Origin: Microbacterium sp. A20
Lineage (GTDB): Bacteria; Actinomycetota; Actinomycetes; Actinomycetales; Microbacteriaceae
NCBI RefSeq assembly: GCF_004794515.1
Contig: NZ_SSDF01000072.1
Span: 46,581 to 110,580, forward strand
Length of the DNA: 64,000 nt
Reading direction: 5' to 3'
Made by a program: the position numbers and the translations under genes. The notes below the pieces were generated by a model, which did no database searches, was not told where the DNA came from, and was given only the letters and a program-made list of their open reading frames with translations. This document shows positions 1 through 9,180 of the stretch, piece by piece. Positions within the stretch are counted from its first letter, which is position 1, and every line of letters begins with the position of its first letter.

Positions 1-607
1 GTCGAACAACGTCTACAACCTGGTCACCAAGCGCGCCGTGGCATACGAGGGCGCAACCATGGAGTGGGTCGACGGCAACATCGGCTCCAAGGTGACGATG
101 AAGTACCCGTCGATCTACCTGATGGGCGAGCACGCCAAGGGAGAGACCCTCTCGGTCGCCTTCGCCGGTCCCGGTCAGCACCAGGACGCCGGCGCGAAGA
201 TGATCCACATGGCCCCGTACACGCAGTCGTCGATCGTCTCGAAGTCGATCGCCCGCGGCGGAGGACGTGCCGGGTATCGGGGTGAGGTCCGAGTGGACGC
301 CGCGGCTCACCACTCCGCGAACACGGTGCGCTGCGACGCCCTGCTCGTCGACACGAAGTCTCGCTCCGACACCTACCCGGCGATCGACATCCGTGTCGAC
401 GACGTGCAGCTCGGCCACGAGGCCACGGTCTCGAAGGTGAGCGAGGAGCAGCTGTTCTACCTGCAGTCCCGTGGCATGCCCGAGGACGAGGCGATGGCGA
501 TGATCGTGCGCGGCTTCATCGAGCCGATCGCGCGTGAGCTGCCGATGGAATACGCCATGGAACTGAACAAGCTCATCGAGATGGGCATGGAAGGATCGGT
601 CGGCTAG
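1..607 (+). CDS. sufB: SufB, Fe-S cluster scaffold subunit (C-terminal part)
   Basis: This is the last 201 codons of SufB, open at the left edge and read in the frame starting at base 2. SufB pairs with SufD and the ATPase SufC in the cytoplasmic scaffold that builds Fe-S clusters. The beta-helix core is visible ([20 protein letters not shown]). The conserved cysteine in RCDALL (codon 332-334) matches the SufB cysteine needed for assembly, and the C-terminal helix [11 protein letters not shown] is typical. The TAG stop shares one base with the GTG of sufD, so the two are translationally coupled. About 270 residues lie outside the window. Confidence 0.97.
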   Translation, partial: SNNVYNLVTKRAVAYEGATMEWVDGNIGSKVTMKYPSIYLMGEHAKGETLSVAFAGPGQHQDAGAKMIHMAPYTQSSIVSKSIARGGGRAGYRGEVRVDAAAHHSANTVRCDALLVDTKSRSDTYPAIDIRVDDVQLGHEATVSKVSEEQLFYLQSRGMPEDEAMAMIVRGFIEPIARELPMEYAMELNKLIEMGMEGSVG

Positions 608-1812
608 TGACCGCCGCTACGACAGCGCCTGCCGAGGCGCAGCACACGAACGCGCACATCGACCCCGCAGCCCAGGTCGCCGCAGCCGGATTCGTCCCGG
701 TGCAGACCCGCTCCGAGCGTCCGCACTCCTTCGATCCGTCTGACTTCGGCGCCCCCACCGGGCGCGAGGTCAACTGGAAGCACACGCCGGTCGCGCAGCT
801 CACCTCCCTGTTCGAGGTGGCCCCGCAGAACGACGGCGTGAGCTACACGGTCGACGCAGGGGAGCAGTACATCGCCGCTCCGCTCGCGATCGGCGCCGCC
901 CCCCGCGGCGAGGTCTTCCTTGCGGAAGACGTCACCGCCGCCGTGGCCTGGCAGGGAGCTGCTGAGGCCCTGCACGTGCGGATCCCGCGCGAGGAAGAGG
1001 TCGCCGAACCCGTCTTCGTCTCGATCGCCGGTCTCGGCGCCGATCGCCGTGCCGACGCGCACATCGTGATCGAGGCGCTCGAGCACAGCTCGGCGACGGT
1101 CGTCCTGCAGCACACCGGGTCCGCCCAGTACGCGCAGAACGTCGAGATCATCGTCCGCGACGGTGCGAAGCTCACGGTCATCAGCCTGCAGCAGTGGGCG
1201 GATGATGCGGTGCACACGGCGGCGCACCAGGCGCGGGTCGGTGCGGATGCGACCCTCAAGCACTTCGTCGTCAGCTTCGGCGGTGGCGTCGTGCGCGTCA
1301 ACCCGAACGTCGAACTCGCAGGCGCCGGCTCCGAGGGCTACCTCTACGGCCTCTCCTACGCCGACGCCGGGCAGCACCTCGAGAGCCAGGTCTACCTGCA
1401 CCACAAGGGACCGCACACCAAGGGCGACGTCCTCTACAAGGGTGCGCTGCAGGGTCAGGGGGCGCACAGCGTCTGGATCGGCGACGTGCTGATCGGAGCC
1501 GACGCCACGGGCACCGACTCCTACGAGGCGAACCGCAACCTGGTCCTCACCGAGGGCGCCCGCGCCGACTCGATCCCGAACCTCGAGATCGAGACGGGCG
1601 ACATCCTCGGAGCCGGGCACGCCAGTGCCACGGGTCGTTTCGACGACGAGCAGCTGTTCTACCTGCAGGCGCGCGGTATCACCGAGGAGGAGGCGCGGCG
1701 ACTCGTCGTGCTCGGCTTCCTCACCGACATCGTGCAGCGCCTCGGCATCCCCGCCCTCGAGACCGAGCTCCTGGCGGCGATCGAGGCGGAGCTGGCCGAG
1801 GTGAGTGCATGA
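607..1812 (+). CDS. sufD: SufD, Fe-S scaffold subunit
   Basis: SufD (401 aa) is the partner of SufB in the SufBC2D scaffold. The beta-helix domain occupies roughly residues 90-340 (GAKLTVISLQQW, VNPNVELAGAGSEGYLYGLSYA). The C-terminal motif DEQLFYLQARGITEEEARR is shared with SufB. Translation most likely starts at GTG 607, overlapping the sufB stop by one base. The gene ends in an ATGA overlap with the Rieske gene. Length and order agree with the actinobacterial sufBDC operon. Confidence 0.96.
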   Translation: MTAATTAPAEAQHTNAHIDPAAQVAAAGFVPVQTRSERPHSFDPSDFGAPTGREVNWKHTPVAQLTSLFEVAPQNDGVSYTVDAGEQYIAAPLAIGAAPRGEVFLAEDVTAAVAWQGAAEALHVRIPREEEVAEPVFVSIAGLGADRRADAHIVIEALEHSSATVVLQHTGSAQYAQNVEIIVRDGAKLTVISLQQWADDAVHTAAHQARVGADATLKHFVVSFGGGVVRVNPNVELAGAGSEGYLYGLSYADAGQHLESQVYLHHKGPHTKGDVLYKGALQGQGAHSVWIGDVLIGADATGTDSYEANRNLVLTEGARADSIPNLEIETGDILGAGHASATGRFDDEQLFYLQARGITEEEARRLVVLGFLTDIVQRLGIPALETELLAAIEAELAEVSA

Positions 1813-2135
1813 CCGCCGAACGCGTCTGCGGAGTCGCCGACCTCGAACAGGACATGCCGTTGCGTGTCGACCCGGGCGGCGTGCCGATCACGGTGATCAA
1901 GGACGGCGAGGGAGTCATCCACGCCATCGGCGACACCTGCACCCACGGCGACATCTCGCTGTCCGAAGGCTTCGTCGAGGGCGACACGGTGGAGTGCTGG
2001 GCACACGGCTCCGCCTTCTCGCTGCTCACCGGCAAGCCCCAGAATCTCCCCGCATATGAGCCGGTCCCGGTCTACGTCGTCCAGATCGACGGCGACGACG
2101 TGCTCATCGATCCGACTGTGATTAAGGAAGTTTGA
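1809..2135 (+). CDS. Rieske-type [2Fe-2S] ferredoxin, non-heme iron oxygenase ferredoxin subunit
   Basis: A 108-residue single-domain Rieske protein. The two metal-binding boxes are CTH (residues 39-41) and CWAH (residues 58-61), giving the two cysteines and two histidines that hold a [2Fe-2S] cluster. It overlaps sufD by ATGA and is followed three bases later by sufC, so it belongs to the suf operon. A Rieske gene between sufD and sufC is a recurring actinobacterial arrangement. Its role there is not established: it may donate electrons during cluster assembly or be an early client. The family is certain and the job is inferred. Confidence 0.93.
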   Translation: MTAERVCGVADLEQDMPLRVDPGGVPITVIKDGEGVIHAIGDTCTHGDISLSEGFVEGDTVECWAHGSAFSLLTGKPQNLPAYEPVPVYVVQIDGDDVLIDPTVIKEV

Positions 2136-2138
2136 AGA

Positions 2139-2909
<771 letters not shown>

Positions 2910-2918
2910 GCTGATCGC

Positions 2919-3248
2919 ATGACAGCGACCCTCACGGACGAGAAGTACGATGCGGTCACCGAGGCTCTCAAGGACGTCATGGACCCCGAGCTCGGGATCA
3001 ATGTCGTCGACCTCGGCCTCATCTACGACCTCGCCTGGGATGACGAGAACGATGCTCTCGTCATCCACATGACGCTGACCAGCGCGGGCTGCCCGCTCAC
3101 CGACGTGCTGGAGGACCAGACCGCTCAGGCTCTGGACAGTGTGGTCGACCGCTTCCGGATCAACTGGGTGTGGATGCCACCGTGGGGTCCGGAGCGGATC
3201 ACGGACGACGGGCGCGACATGATGCGCGCGCTCGGCTTCGCCATCTGA
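2919..3248 (+). CDS. sufT: SufT-like metal-sulfur cluster maturation factor (MIP18/DUF59)
   Basis: A 109-residue MIP18-family protein. The family motif DPELGINVVDLGLIYDL (residues 22-38) and the conserved cysteine in AGCPLTD are present. Members help load or transfer Fe-S clusters, and in Actinobacteria one is usually the last gene of the suf operon, as here. No cysteine desulfurase (sufS) or sufU follows, which is unlike the textbook actinobacterial order sufB-D-C-S-U-T. The sulfur donor must be encoded elsewhere. Confidence 0.9.
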   Translation: MTATLTDEKYDAVTEALKDVMDPELGINVVDLGLIYDLAWDDENDALVIHMTLTSAGCPLTDVLEDQTAQALDSVVDRFRINWVWMPPWGPERITDDGRDMMRALGFAI

Positions 3249-3342
3249 CGCGCGCCAGATCGCTGCCGCAAGGCGGCACGACGATGCGCGCGTCGGAACG
3301 GATGACACGTCGACGGCGCGTGTCGGGACCTCGGGAGGTCGA

Positions 3343-4497
3343 ATGCTTCAGGTGAAGGCCCTGCCTCTGGCGGAGCTTCGCGAGCGCAGCAGCGAGAAGT
3401 GGCGCGAGTACCCGGCCGATGTGCTTCCGCTGTTCGTCGCCGAGACCGACTTCCCGCTCGCGCCGGCGATCTCCGCCGCGCTGCGGCGCGCCGTGGAGAT
3501 CGGTGATACCGGGTATGTCGCATCGCGGACGCCGCTCGCCGAGTCGTTCGCTGCTTTCGCGAACCGCCGCTATGGCTGGCTGCCCGACCCCGCGAGAATG
3601 CGGAGCACCGCGGACGTGAGCATGGGGATCGTGGAGATCCTCCGCCGCGTGACCCAGCCGGGGGAGCGCATCGTCGTGACCCCTCCGGTGTATCCGCCGT
3701 TCTACGACCTGGTCGCCGAAGCCGGCGCAGAAGTGGAGCGAGTTCCGCTGCGTGACACGGGAACACGCTGGGAGCTCGACCTCGACGGCATCCGTGCTGC
3801 CTTCGAGGACGGAGCGACGGCGATCCTGCTCTGCAACCCGCACAATCCGACCGGCACGGTGCATGACCGCGACACCCTCGCCGCTCTGGCCGAACTGGCG
3901 GATGAGTTCGGTGCGACCGTCGTCTCGGACGAGATCCATGCACCGCTCGCCCAGCCGGGGACCGGATTCACTCCGTTCCTCGCGGTGAGCGATGCGGCCG
4001 AACGCGTCGGCTATGCGGTCGTCAGCGCCAGCAAGGCCTTCAACCTCGCGGGTCTGAAGTGCGCCCTCATGGTCACCGCCGACGACGCGACGACCGATGT
4101 CGTGCGTGGACTGCCCGTCGAGGTGGAGTGGCGCACCGGACAGTTCGGTCTGCTCGCTGCCGTGGCGGCGTTCTCGGAAGAGAGCGACCCCTGGCTCGAC
4201 GGGCTGCTGCGCTCGCTCGATGAGAACCGTGTGCTGCTCGAGGACCTGCTGGCCGCGCACCTCCCGGGTGCCCGCTATCGCATCCCGGACGCCGGCTACC
4301 TCGCGTGGATCGACCTCTCCGCACTCGGCTGGGGCGGCAACCCCGCACGACGCATCCTGCGCGATGCGAAAGTCGCCCTGCACTTCGGACCTGCCTTCGG
4401 CGCCGAGGGTGCGGGTCACGTGCGCCTGAACTTCGGCACCAGCCCGGAGATCATCACCGAGGCGATCGAGCGCATCGCGGCACTCGTGGGTCGATGA
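3343..4497 (+). CDS. MalY/PatB-type PLP-dependent C-S lyase (cystathionine beta-lyase-like aminotransferase fold)
   Basis: A 384-residue fold-type I PLP enzyme. NPHNPTGTVH, SDEIHAPL and the PLP-binding lysine in SASKAFNLAGLK place it in the MalY/PatB group, which cleaves C-S bonds in cystathionine or cysteine conjugates. Start ATG 3343 has the ribosome site GGGAGG, which sits in a small hairpin (GACCT/AGGTC, 3327-3340). The stop overlaps the next start by ATGA. The neighbourhood (Fe-S assembly upstream, biotin transport downstream) makes sulfur metabolism plausible, but the substrate cannot be read from sequence. Confidence 0.88.
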   Translation: MLQVKALPLAELRERSSEKWREYPADVLPLFVAETDFPLAPAISAALRRAVEIGDTGYVASRTPLAESFAAFANRRYGWLPDPARMRSTADVSMGIVEILRRVTQPGERIVVTPPVYPPFYDLVAEAGAEVERVPLRDTGTRWELDLDGIRAAFEDGATAILLCNPHNPTGTVHDRDTLAALAELADEFGATVVSDEIHAPLAQPGTGFTPFLAVSDAAERVGYAVVSASKAFNLAGLKCALMVTADDATTDVVRGLPVEVEWRTGQFGLLAAVAAFSEESDPWLDGLLRSLDENRVLLEDLLAAHLPGARYRIPDAGYLAWIDLSALGWGGNPARRILRDAKVALHFGPAFGAEGAGHVRLNFGTSPEIITEAIERIAALVGR

Positions 4498-5864
4498 CGA
4501 CTCCGGCAGACGCCGCGACGATCTGGGACCGCCAACGCATCTGGGTGACGCTCGGCGCGGTCGCACTGATCTTCCTCGCCGCCGTCGAGGCGCTCGCGGT
4601 GACGACGGTGATGCCGATCGTGAGCGAGGCGCTGCACGGCGAGGCCCTCTACGCCGTGGCATTCGCCGGCACCCTGGCGACGAGTGTGATCGGCATGGTC
4701 GCCACGGGCGCATGGTCGGACACCCGCGGACCGCGCGGGGCCCTGTACGTCGCCGTCACGCTCTTCATCCTGGGTCTGCTGATCTCGGGCTTCGCGGTGA
4801 CGATGGACCAGTTCCTGATCGGTCGGCTCGTTCAGGGCCTGGGTGCCGGCGGACAGACGGTCGCGCTCTACGTCGTCGTCGCGAGGCTGTATCCGCCGCA
4901 CCTGCACGGGCGCATCTTCGCTGCCTTCGCCGCGGCCTGGGTCGTGCCGTCGATGGTGGGGCCGTTCCTCGCCGGTGCCGTCGCCGAGTATCTGGACTGG
5001 CGGTGGGCGTTCCTCGGTGTCGCCGTGCTGACGGCGGCCGCCTTCGTCATGATCGCGGTCCGACTGCGCGGTGTCGATCTCGGAGGAGGCGAGCCGCAGG
5101 ACCGGCGCGCGCTCGTCGTCCGGCTGGTGCTGGCGGTGGTAGTGGCGGTGCTCGCCGTCGTGGTCGGCTTCTCGGCGAAGCTGGCGCCCTCGATCGGGTG
5201 GCCCGTGGCGATCGGCGCCGTGCTGGCGATCGGCTTCGCGGTACTCCCGTTGCTGCCGCGACGCACCCTCCGGGCGGGCCGGGGACTGCCGAGCGTGGTG
5301 CTCATGCGCGGTATCGCGGCGGGCGCGTTCTTCGCGGCCGAGGCCTACATCCCATACCTGCTGATGAAGAAGTTCGACTTCAGTGCAACGTGGGCGGGGG
5401 TTGCTCTCATGCTCGCCGCGCTGGCGTGGGCGGGAGCCTCGGCGCTGCAGGGACGGTTCGGTGAGCGGCTGGGGAACCACCGCATCACAGTGATCAGTCT
5501 CGGCTCACTGCTCGTCGCGATGCTGTGCGTTCTCGTCGCCGCGCTCTTCGACGTCTCAGCGGCCGTCGTGGTGCTCGGCTGGGCGTTCGCCGGCGGCGGG
5601 ATGGGACTGCTCTATCCGCGATTGACCGTCCTCACGCTCGCGTACTCGGACGAGACGAATCAGGGATTCAATTCCTCCGCGCTGTCCATCTCGGACGCCA
5701 CGGGCTCAGCCGTCGCCATCGCGCTGGCCGGGCTCGCGGTGGCATCCCTCGGAGGTGAGGCAGGTGCGTTCGGTGCGGTGTTCGCGTTCTGCATCGGGCT
5801 CGTCGTGCTCGCGTCGGTCCCGGGCCTCAGGCTCGGACACGCGGCGGAGTCGCCGGTGCGGTGA
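4494..5864 (+). CDS. Major facilitator superfamily transporter
   Basis: A 456-residue integral membrane protein with about a dozen hydrophobic helices. The MFS motif between helices 2 and 3 reads GAWSDTRGPRGALY, and a drug-transporter-like stretch GRLVQGLGAGGQTVALYVV follows. The start is ATG 4494, overlapping the C-S lyase stop by ATGA, so both are translated together. The 3' end overlaps the convergent bioQ gene by 38 bases. It resembles drug or metabolite exporters and the substrate is unknown. Confidence 0.88.
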   Translation: MTTPADAATIWDRQRIWVTLGAVALIFLAAVEALAVTTVMPIVSEALHGEALYAVAFAGTLATSVIGMVATGAWSDTRGPRGALYVAVTLFILGLLISGFAVTMDQFLIGRLVQGLGAGGQTVALYVVVARLYPPHLHGRIFAAFAAAWVVPSMVGPFLAGAVAEYLDWRWAFLGVAVLTAAAFVMIAVRLRGVDLGGGEPQDRRALVVRLVLAVVVAVLAVVVGFSAKLAPSIGWPVAIGAVLAIGFAVLPLLPRRTLRAGRGLPSVVLMRGIAAGAFFAAEAYIPYLLMKKFDFSATWAGVALMLAALAWAGASALQGRFGERLGNHRITVISLGSLLVAMLCVLVAALFDVSAAVVVLGWAFAGGGMGLLYPRLTVLTLAYSDETNQGFNSSALSISDATGSAVAIALAGLAVASLGGEAGAFGAVFAFCIGLVVLASVPGLRLGHAAESPVR

Positions 5865-6411
5865 GTGTTCCCGCGAGCGCAGAGACCCCGAGGTCGAAGG
5901 TGCGATCGAGTCCGGCCGTGACGTCGATCTCGTCTGCGCGAGGGAGGGCGCCGTGGCTGTCGGCATGCATGCGCTGCTGCACGAGCGTGGCGTGGCCGAG
6001 GACGAAGTGCAGGATCGCCGCGCCCCGGTCCTCGGCGTCGGTCGCACCCTGCGTGCGCAATGCTGCGGTGAGCACCGACTGCGCGTGTGACGAACCGAGT
6101 TGCAGGGCATACGTGCTGAGCACCAGCTCGGCGCCGTCGCGGTAGGCGAAGAGGGCATCGCGGATGCTTCGTGCTGTGATGAGCACGTCGGCACTGCCCT
6201 GAGGGATCGAGGATGTGATCCGGTCGGCGAGTTCGGCGAGGAGCTCCTGCTTGCTGGAGAAGTGCCAGTAGAGGGCGCTGGGCTGCACATCCAGCCGGGC
6301 CGCGATGCGTCGCATCGAGAGATCGGCGAGCCCGACCTCGTCGAGGAGAGCGAGCGCGCTCCGGGCGACGCTGTCACGGTCGTGTCGTGCCTGATTCGTC
6401 TCCGGACTCAT
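5827..6411 (-). CDS. bioQ: TetR-family repressor, probable biotin regulator BioQ
   Basis: A 194-residue TetR-type regulator. The N-terminal helix-turn-helix (LSMRRIAARLDVQPSALYWHFSSK, residues 30-53) is clear and the rest is a ligand-binding helical domain. ATG 6411 is chosen because TATAAT lies six bases upstream. It is divergent from bioM-bioN, and two copies of TGAAC-N3-GTTCA lie between them. From memory, BioQ of Corynebacterium recognises TGAAC-N3-GTTAC and controls biotin genes, so gene context and operator agree. It probably represses itself and bioMN when biotin is plentiful. Its 3' end overlaps the MFS gene tail to tail. Confidence 0.83.
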   Translation of the reverse strand: MSPETNQARHDRDSVARSALALLDEVGLADLSMRRIAARLDVQPSALYWHFSSKQELLAELADRITSSIPQGSADVLITARSIRDALFAYRDGAELVLSTYALQLGSSHAQSVLTAALRTQGATDAEDRGAAILHFVLGHATLVQQRMHADSHGALPRADEIDVTAGLDRTFDLGVSALAGTLTAPATPPRVRA

Positions 6412-6417
6412 CCTCCG

Positions 6418-6425
6418 ATTATAGT
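6418..6425. promoter_or_regulatory. Overlapping divergent -10 elements of bioQ and bioM
   Basis: On the minus strand TATAAT (6418-6423) sits six bases from the bioQ ATG, predicting a leaderless bioQ mRNA. On the plus strand TATAGT (6420-6425) would start bioM transcription near 6432, inside the first operator. A single bound repressor could therefore block both directions. No good -35 is seen on either strand. Confidence 0.6.
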
Positions 6426-6452
6426 GAACGACGTTCAGGTGAACGGTGTTCA
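6425..6452. promoter_or_regulatory. Tandem BioQ operators
   Basis: Two inverted repeats lie 15 bases apart: TGAACGACGTTCA (6425-6437, six-base arms) and TGAACGGTGTTCA (6440-6452, five-base arms). Both fit TGAAC-N3-GTTCA. They cover the start-site region of bioM and the upstream promoter region of bioQ. Confidence 0.8.
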
Positions 6453-6480
6453 GGTCGCGTCTCGCTCGGAGGGATCCCGC

Positions 6481-7179
6481 ATGGCAATCACCCGCGAGGC
6501 AGGTATCGGGACGATCGCCGTGGATGCGGTCTCGGTGCTGCTCGACGGACGCCCTGTGCTGCGAGATGTCTCCGTGGCCCTGACGGCTCCGACGATCGCG
6601 GTGATCGGTGCGAACGGGTCGGGGAAGTCCACGTTCGCCCGGCTGCTGAACGGACTCATCCCCCCGAGCACGGGGAAAGTGGCGGTGCACGGTCTCGACA
6701 CGGTGCGCGATCGTGCCGCCCTGCGTCGCCGGGTCGGATTCGTGTTCACGAACCCGGATGCGCAGATCCTCATGCCCACCCCGGCCGAAGACCTCGCGCT
6801 GTCTCTGCGTGGTCGGAGGAAGGCGGAGGTCGCCCACCGCGTCAGAGACACCCTCGCCGCCCACGGGCTGGCAGAGCACGCCGATGTGCCCGCATCCAGC
6901 CTCTCGGGAGGCCAGAAGCAGATGCTCGCCCTGGCCGCCGTGCTGATCGCCGAACCTCAGCTCATCGTCGCCGACGAGCCGACCACACTCCTCGACCTGC
7001 GCAATTCTCGGCGCATCGGCGACCTGCTTCTCGCGCAACCGACTCAGGTCGTCCTGGTGACGCATGACCTCGAGCTGGCCGGGCGGTGCGAGACCGCGAT
7101 TCTGTTCGAGGAGGGGCGAGTCGCGGCCGCCGGAGAGTCGTCCGCCGTGATCGCCGCATATCGTCGAGCGTGCGGATGA
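6481..7179 (+). CDS. bioM: BioM, ATPase of the biotin ECF transporter
   Basis: A 232-residue ECF-type ABC ATPase. Walker A is GANGSGKST (43-51), the signature is LSGGQKQML and Walker B is LIVADEPTTLLD. ATG 6481 is preceded by a strong GGAGGG at 6468-6473, whereas reading further upstream would run through the operators. It couples to BioN (ATGA overlap) to drive vitamin uptake. The biotin-binding S component BioY is not in the window and must be encoded elsewhere, or this ATPase-EcfT pair serves several S components. Confidence 0.86.
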   Translation: MAITREAGIGTIAVDAVSVLLDGRPVLRDVSVALTAPTIAVIGANGSGKSTFARLLNGLIPPSTGKVAVHGLDTVRDRAALRRRVGFVFTNPDAQILMPTPAEDLALSLRGRRKAEVAHRVRDTLAAHGLAEHADVPASSLSGGQKQMLALAAVLIAEPQLIVADEPTTLLDLRNSRRIGDLLLAQPTQVVLVTHDLELAGRCETAILFEEGRVAAAGESSAVIAAYRRACG

Positions 7180-7769
7180 TCGCGCTCTACCGTCCGGGGA
7201 GCAGCATCCTCCATCGCGCGCCGGCCGGGCTCAAGCTCGCGGCGCTGGCGGTCGGCGCACTCCTCTTATCGCTGTATCCCCATGACGCGGCGAGCATCGC
7301 CCTCTCGCTCCTGGGTGTTCTCGCGATCTACGGGCTCGGGGCGATGCCCATCCGTGTGCCGTTGCTCGAGGTCTGGCGTCTGCGCTGGCTCATCCTCGTG
7401 CTCGCTCTGGCGCTCGTGATCTTCGTCTCGCCTCTCGCCGCGTGGATCAGCACCGGGCGCGTCGTGGCGATACTCCTGCTGGCGAGCCTGCTGACGCTCA
7501 CGACCCGGATGGCGGATCTCGTGGCGGTGATGCAGCGGATCGTGCGGCCGCTCCGTCGATTCGGTCTCGATCCCGCCGCGGTGGCGCTGACGATCTCACT
7601 CACGATCACGACGATCCCCGTGATCGCCGGATTCGCTGATCGCGTGCGGGACGCTGCACGGGCTCGCGGTGTACGGTTGGGCGTGCGTGGGGTCGTGCCG
7701 CTGCTCGTCCTCTCCCTGCGGCACGCCGACGAGGTCGGCGACGCGCTGGCGGCACGGGGCCTGGGCTGA
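7176..7769 (+). CDS. bioN: BioN/EcfT-type transmembrane subunit
   Basis: A 197-residue membrane protein with about five hydrophobic helices and the EcfT/CbiQ C-terminal coupling region: RDAARARGVRLG, and DALAARGLG for the second Ala-Arg-Gly motif that docks on the ATPase. It overlaps bioM by ATGA. Its stop is two bases from the end of the convergent acyltransferase gene, so no separate terminator fits between them. Confidence 0.86.
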   Translation: MIALYRPGSSILHRAPAGLKLAALAVGALLLSLYPHDAASIALSLLGVLAIYGLGAMPIRVPLLEVWRLRWLILVLALALVIFVSPLAAWISTGRVVAILLLASLLTLTTRMADLVAVMQRIVRPLRRFGLDPAAVALTISLTITTIPVIAGFADRVRDAARARGVRLGVRGVVPLLVLSLRHADEVGDALAARGLG

Positions 7770-7771
7770 CC

Positions 7772-9082
7772 CTACGCGGGAACAAGGGTGCGCGCGCCGA
7801 CAGGCGGCAGCGGCATCGTGCGCGACGAGAGCCGGAGCGCCGCGAGGATCAGGGCGACCGCGATCAGGGCCGTCGCGACGGACGTGCCCAGCACCAGGAG
7901 CATCACGACGCCGATCAGCCCGCTCAGTGCTCCGACGACGAGCCGCGGCACGGAACCGGTGGCCTGCGGCGCCGGCTGCGACTCGAACCGGGTGAAGGCA
8001 ACGGCGACGACCGCGGACAACGCGAGCGCCATCGCGAGCCAGAGCGGGCGGCCCGCCCACCAGTCCGCGCTGTCGAGCGTCGGCAGCGCCACACCGGTGA
8101 CGAGGGCGTAGACGGCGGTGGCGCCGGCCATCACCAGCAGGACGGGCATGTGCCACAGGTAGATCGTCATCGTGCGCACCGTCACGAACGCCGTGAACGC
8201 GGCGACACGCGGCCGACGGCTGAACCGCTCGATGCGTTCGCGGTGCAGGGAGAGCAGGCTGGTGTGCGCGACGCCGACGAGGAGGAGGGCCGCGGTCGGC
8301 GGGTTGATGTTCGCGATCAGATCGGGGGAGTAGACCCCGGTCAGGAACGTCGCGACGAGCAGGAGCAGAGCGGCGATGCCCGCTGCCGCACGCATGCGGC
8401 GGCTGAGACGCCCGATGCGTCCGTCGGCGAGGAAGAACCCGAGCTGCTGCAAGGTCATCCACACGAAGGCGAGATTCAGGAAGCCGAGTCCTTCGAGCCC
8501 GGTCGCGGCGCGCAGCACGTCGACGGCGATCGACGCGGTGACGAGAACGCCGATCGTGCGGTACGGGGCGCGCTCGTGGGCGGCGGCGAGTGCGGGCAGC
8601 AGCGCCTGGCACAGCAGGAAGACGCCGAGGAACCAGAGCGGCTGTCCGTACCGGAAACCCGCGGTCGCGATCAGATCGGCAGGCACGCCGAAGACCGTGA
8701 GCAGCGCCAGTCCGATGCCGACGATGGCGATCGTGAAGACGGCGGGTCGCAGCAGACGATGCAGTCGTCCGGCCACGAAGCCGACGGCGGTCCCGCCGCG
8801 CTCCCGCATCCGTCGGTAGGCGAGGAGTCCCGAGAAGCCTCCGATCACGAAGAACAGCGGCATCACCTGCAGGAGCCAGCTGAGCGGCGCGATCCACGCT
8901 GTGCCGTCGCTGGCGTTCGTGAAGACGGGACCGGACGCGTCCACGGTGACGCCCACCATGATCGAGTGGAGCAGGACGACGCCCAGGACGCAGAGCGCCC
9001 GGACGAAGTCGATCCCGGTGTCGCGGGACGCGCGTTGCGGAGGCGCGATGATGCCGGCAGTGGGTGCCTGGACGGTGGTCAT
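7772..9082 (-). CDS. Membrane acyltransferase, acyltransferase-3 (OafA/ExoZ-like) family
   Basis: A 436-residue protein with about ten membrane helices. The N-terminal motif DFVRALCVLGVVLLHS supplies the histidine typical of acyltransferase-3 proteins, which move acyl groups onto surface glycans or lipids, and LWHMPVLLVM near residue 320 is also family-like. ATG 9082 has a good AGGAGGA ribosome site. It lies 98 bases downstream of a response-regulator gene on the same strand, with an inverted repeat in the gap. The acceptor is unknown. Confidence 0.85.
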   Translation of the reverse strand: MTTVQAPTAGIIAPPQRASRDTGIDFVRALCVLGVVLLHSIMVGVTVDASGPVFTNASDGTAWIAPLSWLLQVMPLFFVIGGFSGLLAYRRMRERGGTAVGFVAGRLHRLLRPAVFTIAIVGIGLALLTVFGVPADLIATAGFRYGQPLWFLGVFLLCQALLPALAAAHERAPYRTIGVLVTASIAVDVLRAATGLEGLGFLNLAFVWMTLQQLGFFLADGRIGRLSRRMRAAAGIAALLLLVATFLTGVYSPDLIANINPPTAALLLVGVAHTSLLSLHRERIERFSRRPRVAAFTAFVTVRTMTIYLWHMPVLLVMAGATAVYALVTGVALPTLDSADWWAGRPLWLAMALALSAVVAVAFTRFESQPAPQATGSVPRLVVGALSGLIGVVMLLVLGTSVATALIAVALILAALRLSSRTMPLPPVGARTLVPA

Positions 9083-9140
9083 GAGTCCTCCTCGGGAGCG
9101 GTGTCCCAGGAGACTATGGACGCGGTGTCCGCGGGTGCAT

Positions 9141-9176
9141 CACCCTCGGGTGCCGTTACGACCCCCTACGAGGGTG
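9141..9176. repeat. Inverted repeat between response regulator and acyltransferase genes
   Basis: CACCCTCG and CGAGGGTG (eight-base arms) are separated by 20 bases. The repeat could be a weak terminator of the kinase-regulator operon or an operator for the acyltransferase. Sequence alone does not decide between the two. Confidence 0.5.
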
Positions 9177-9180
9177 TGAG

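Noticed and set aside
3304..3324. GACACG/CGTGTC hairpin as the suf operon terminator
   Set aside because: The stem is only six bases with an irregular loop and lies close to the next ribosome site; support is too weak to list it.
7770..9180. Expected bioY gene next to bioMN
   Set aside because: The gene downstream is an acyltransferase on the opposite strand, and no BioY-like membrane protein is found in this region.
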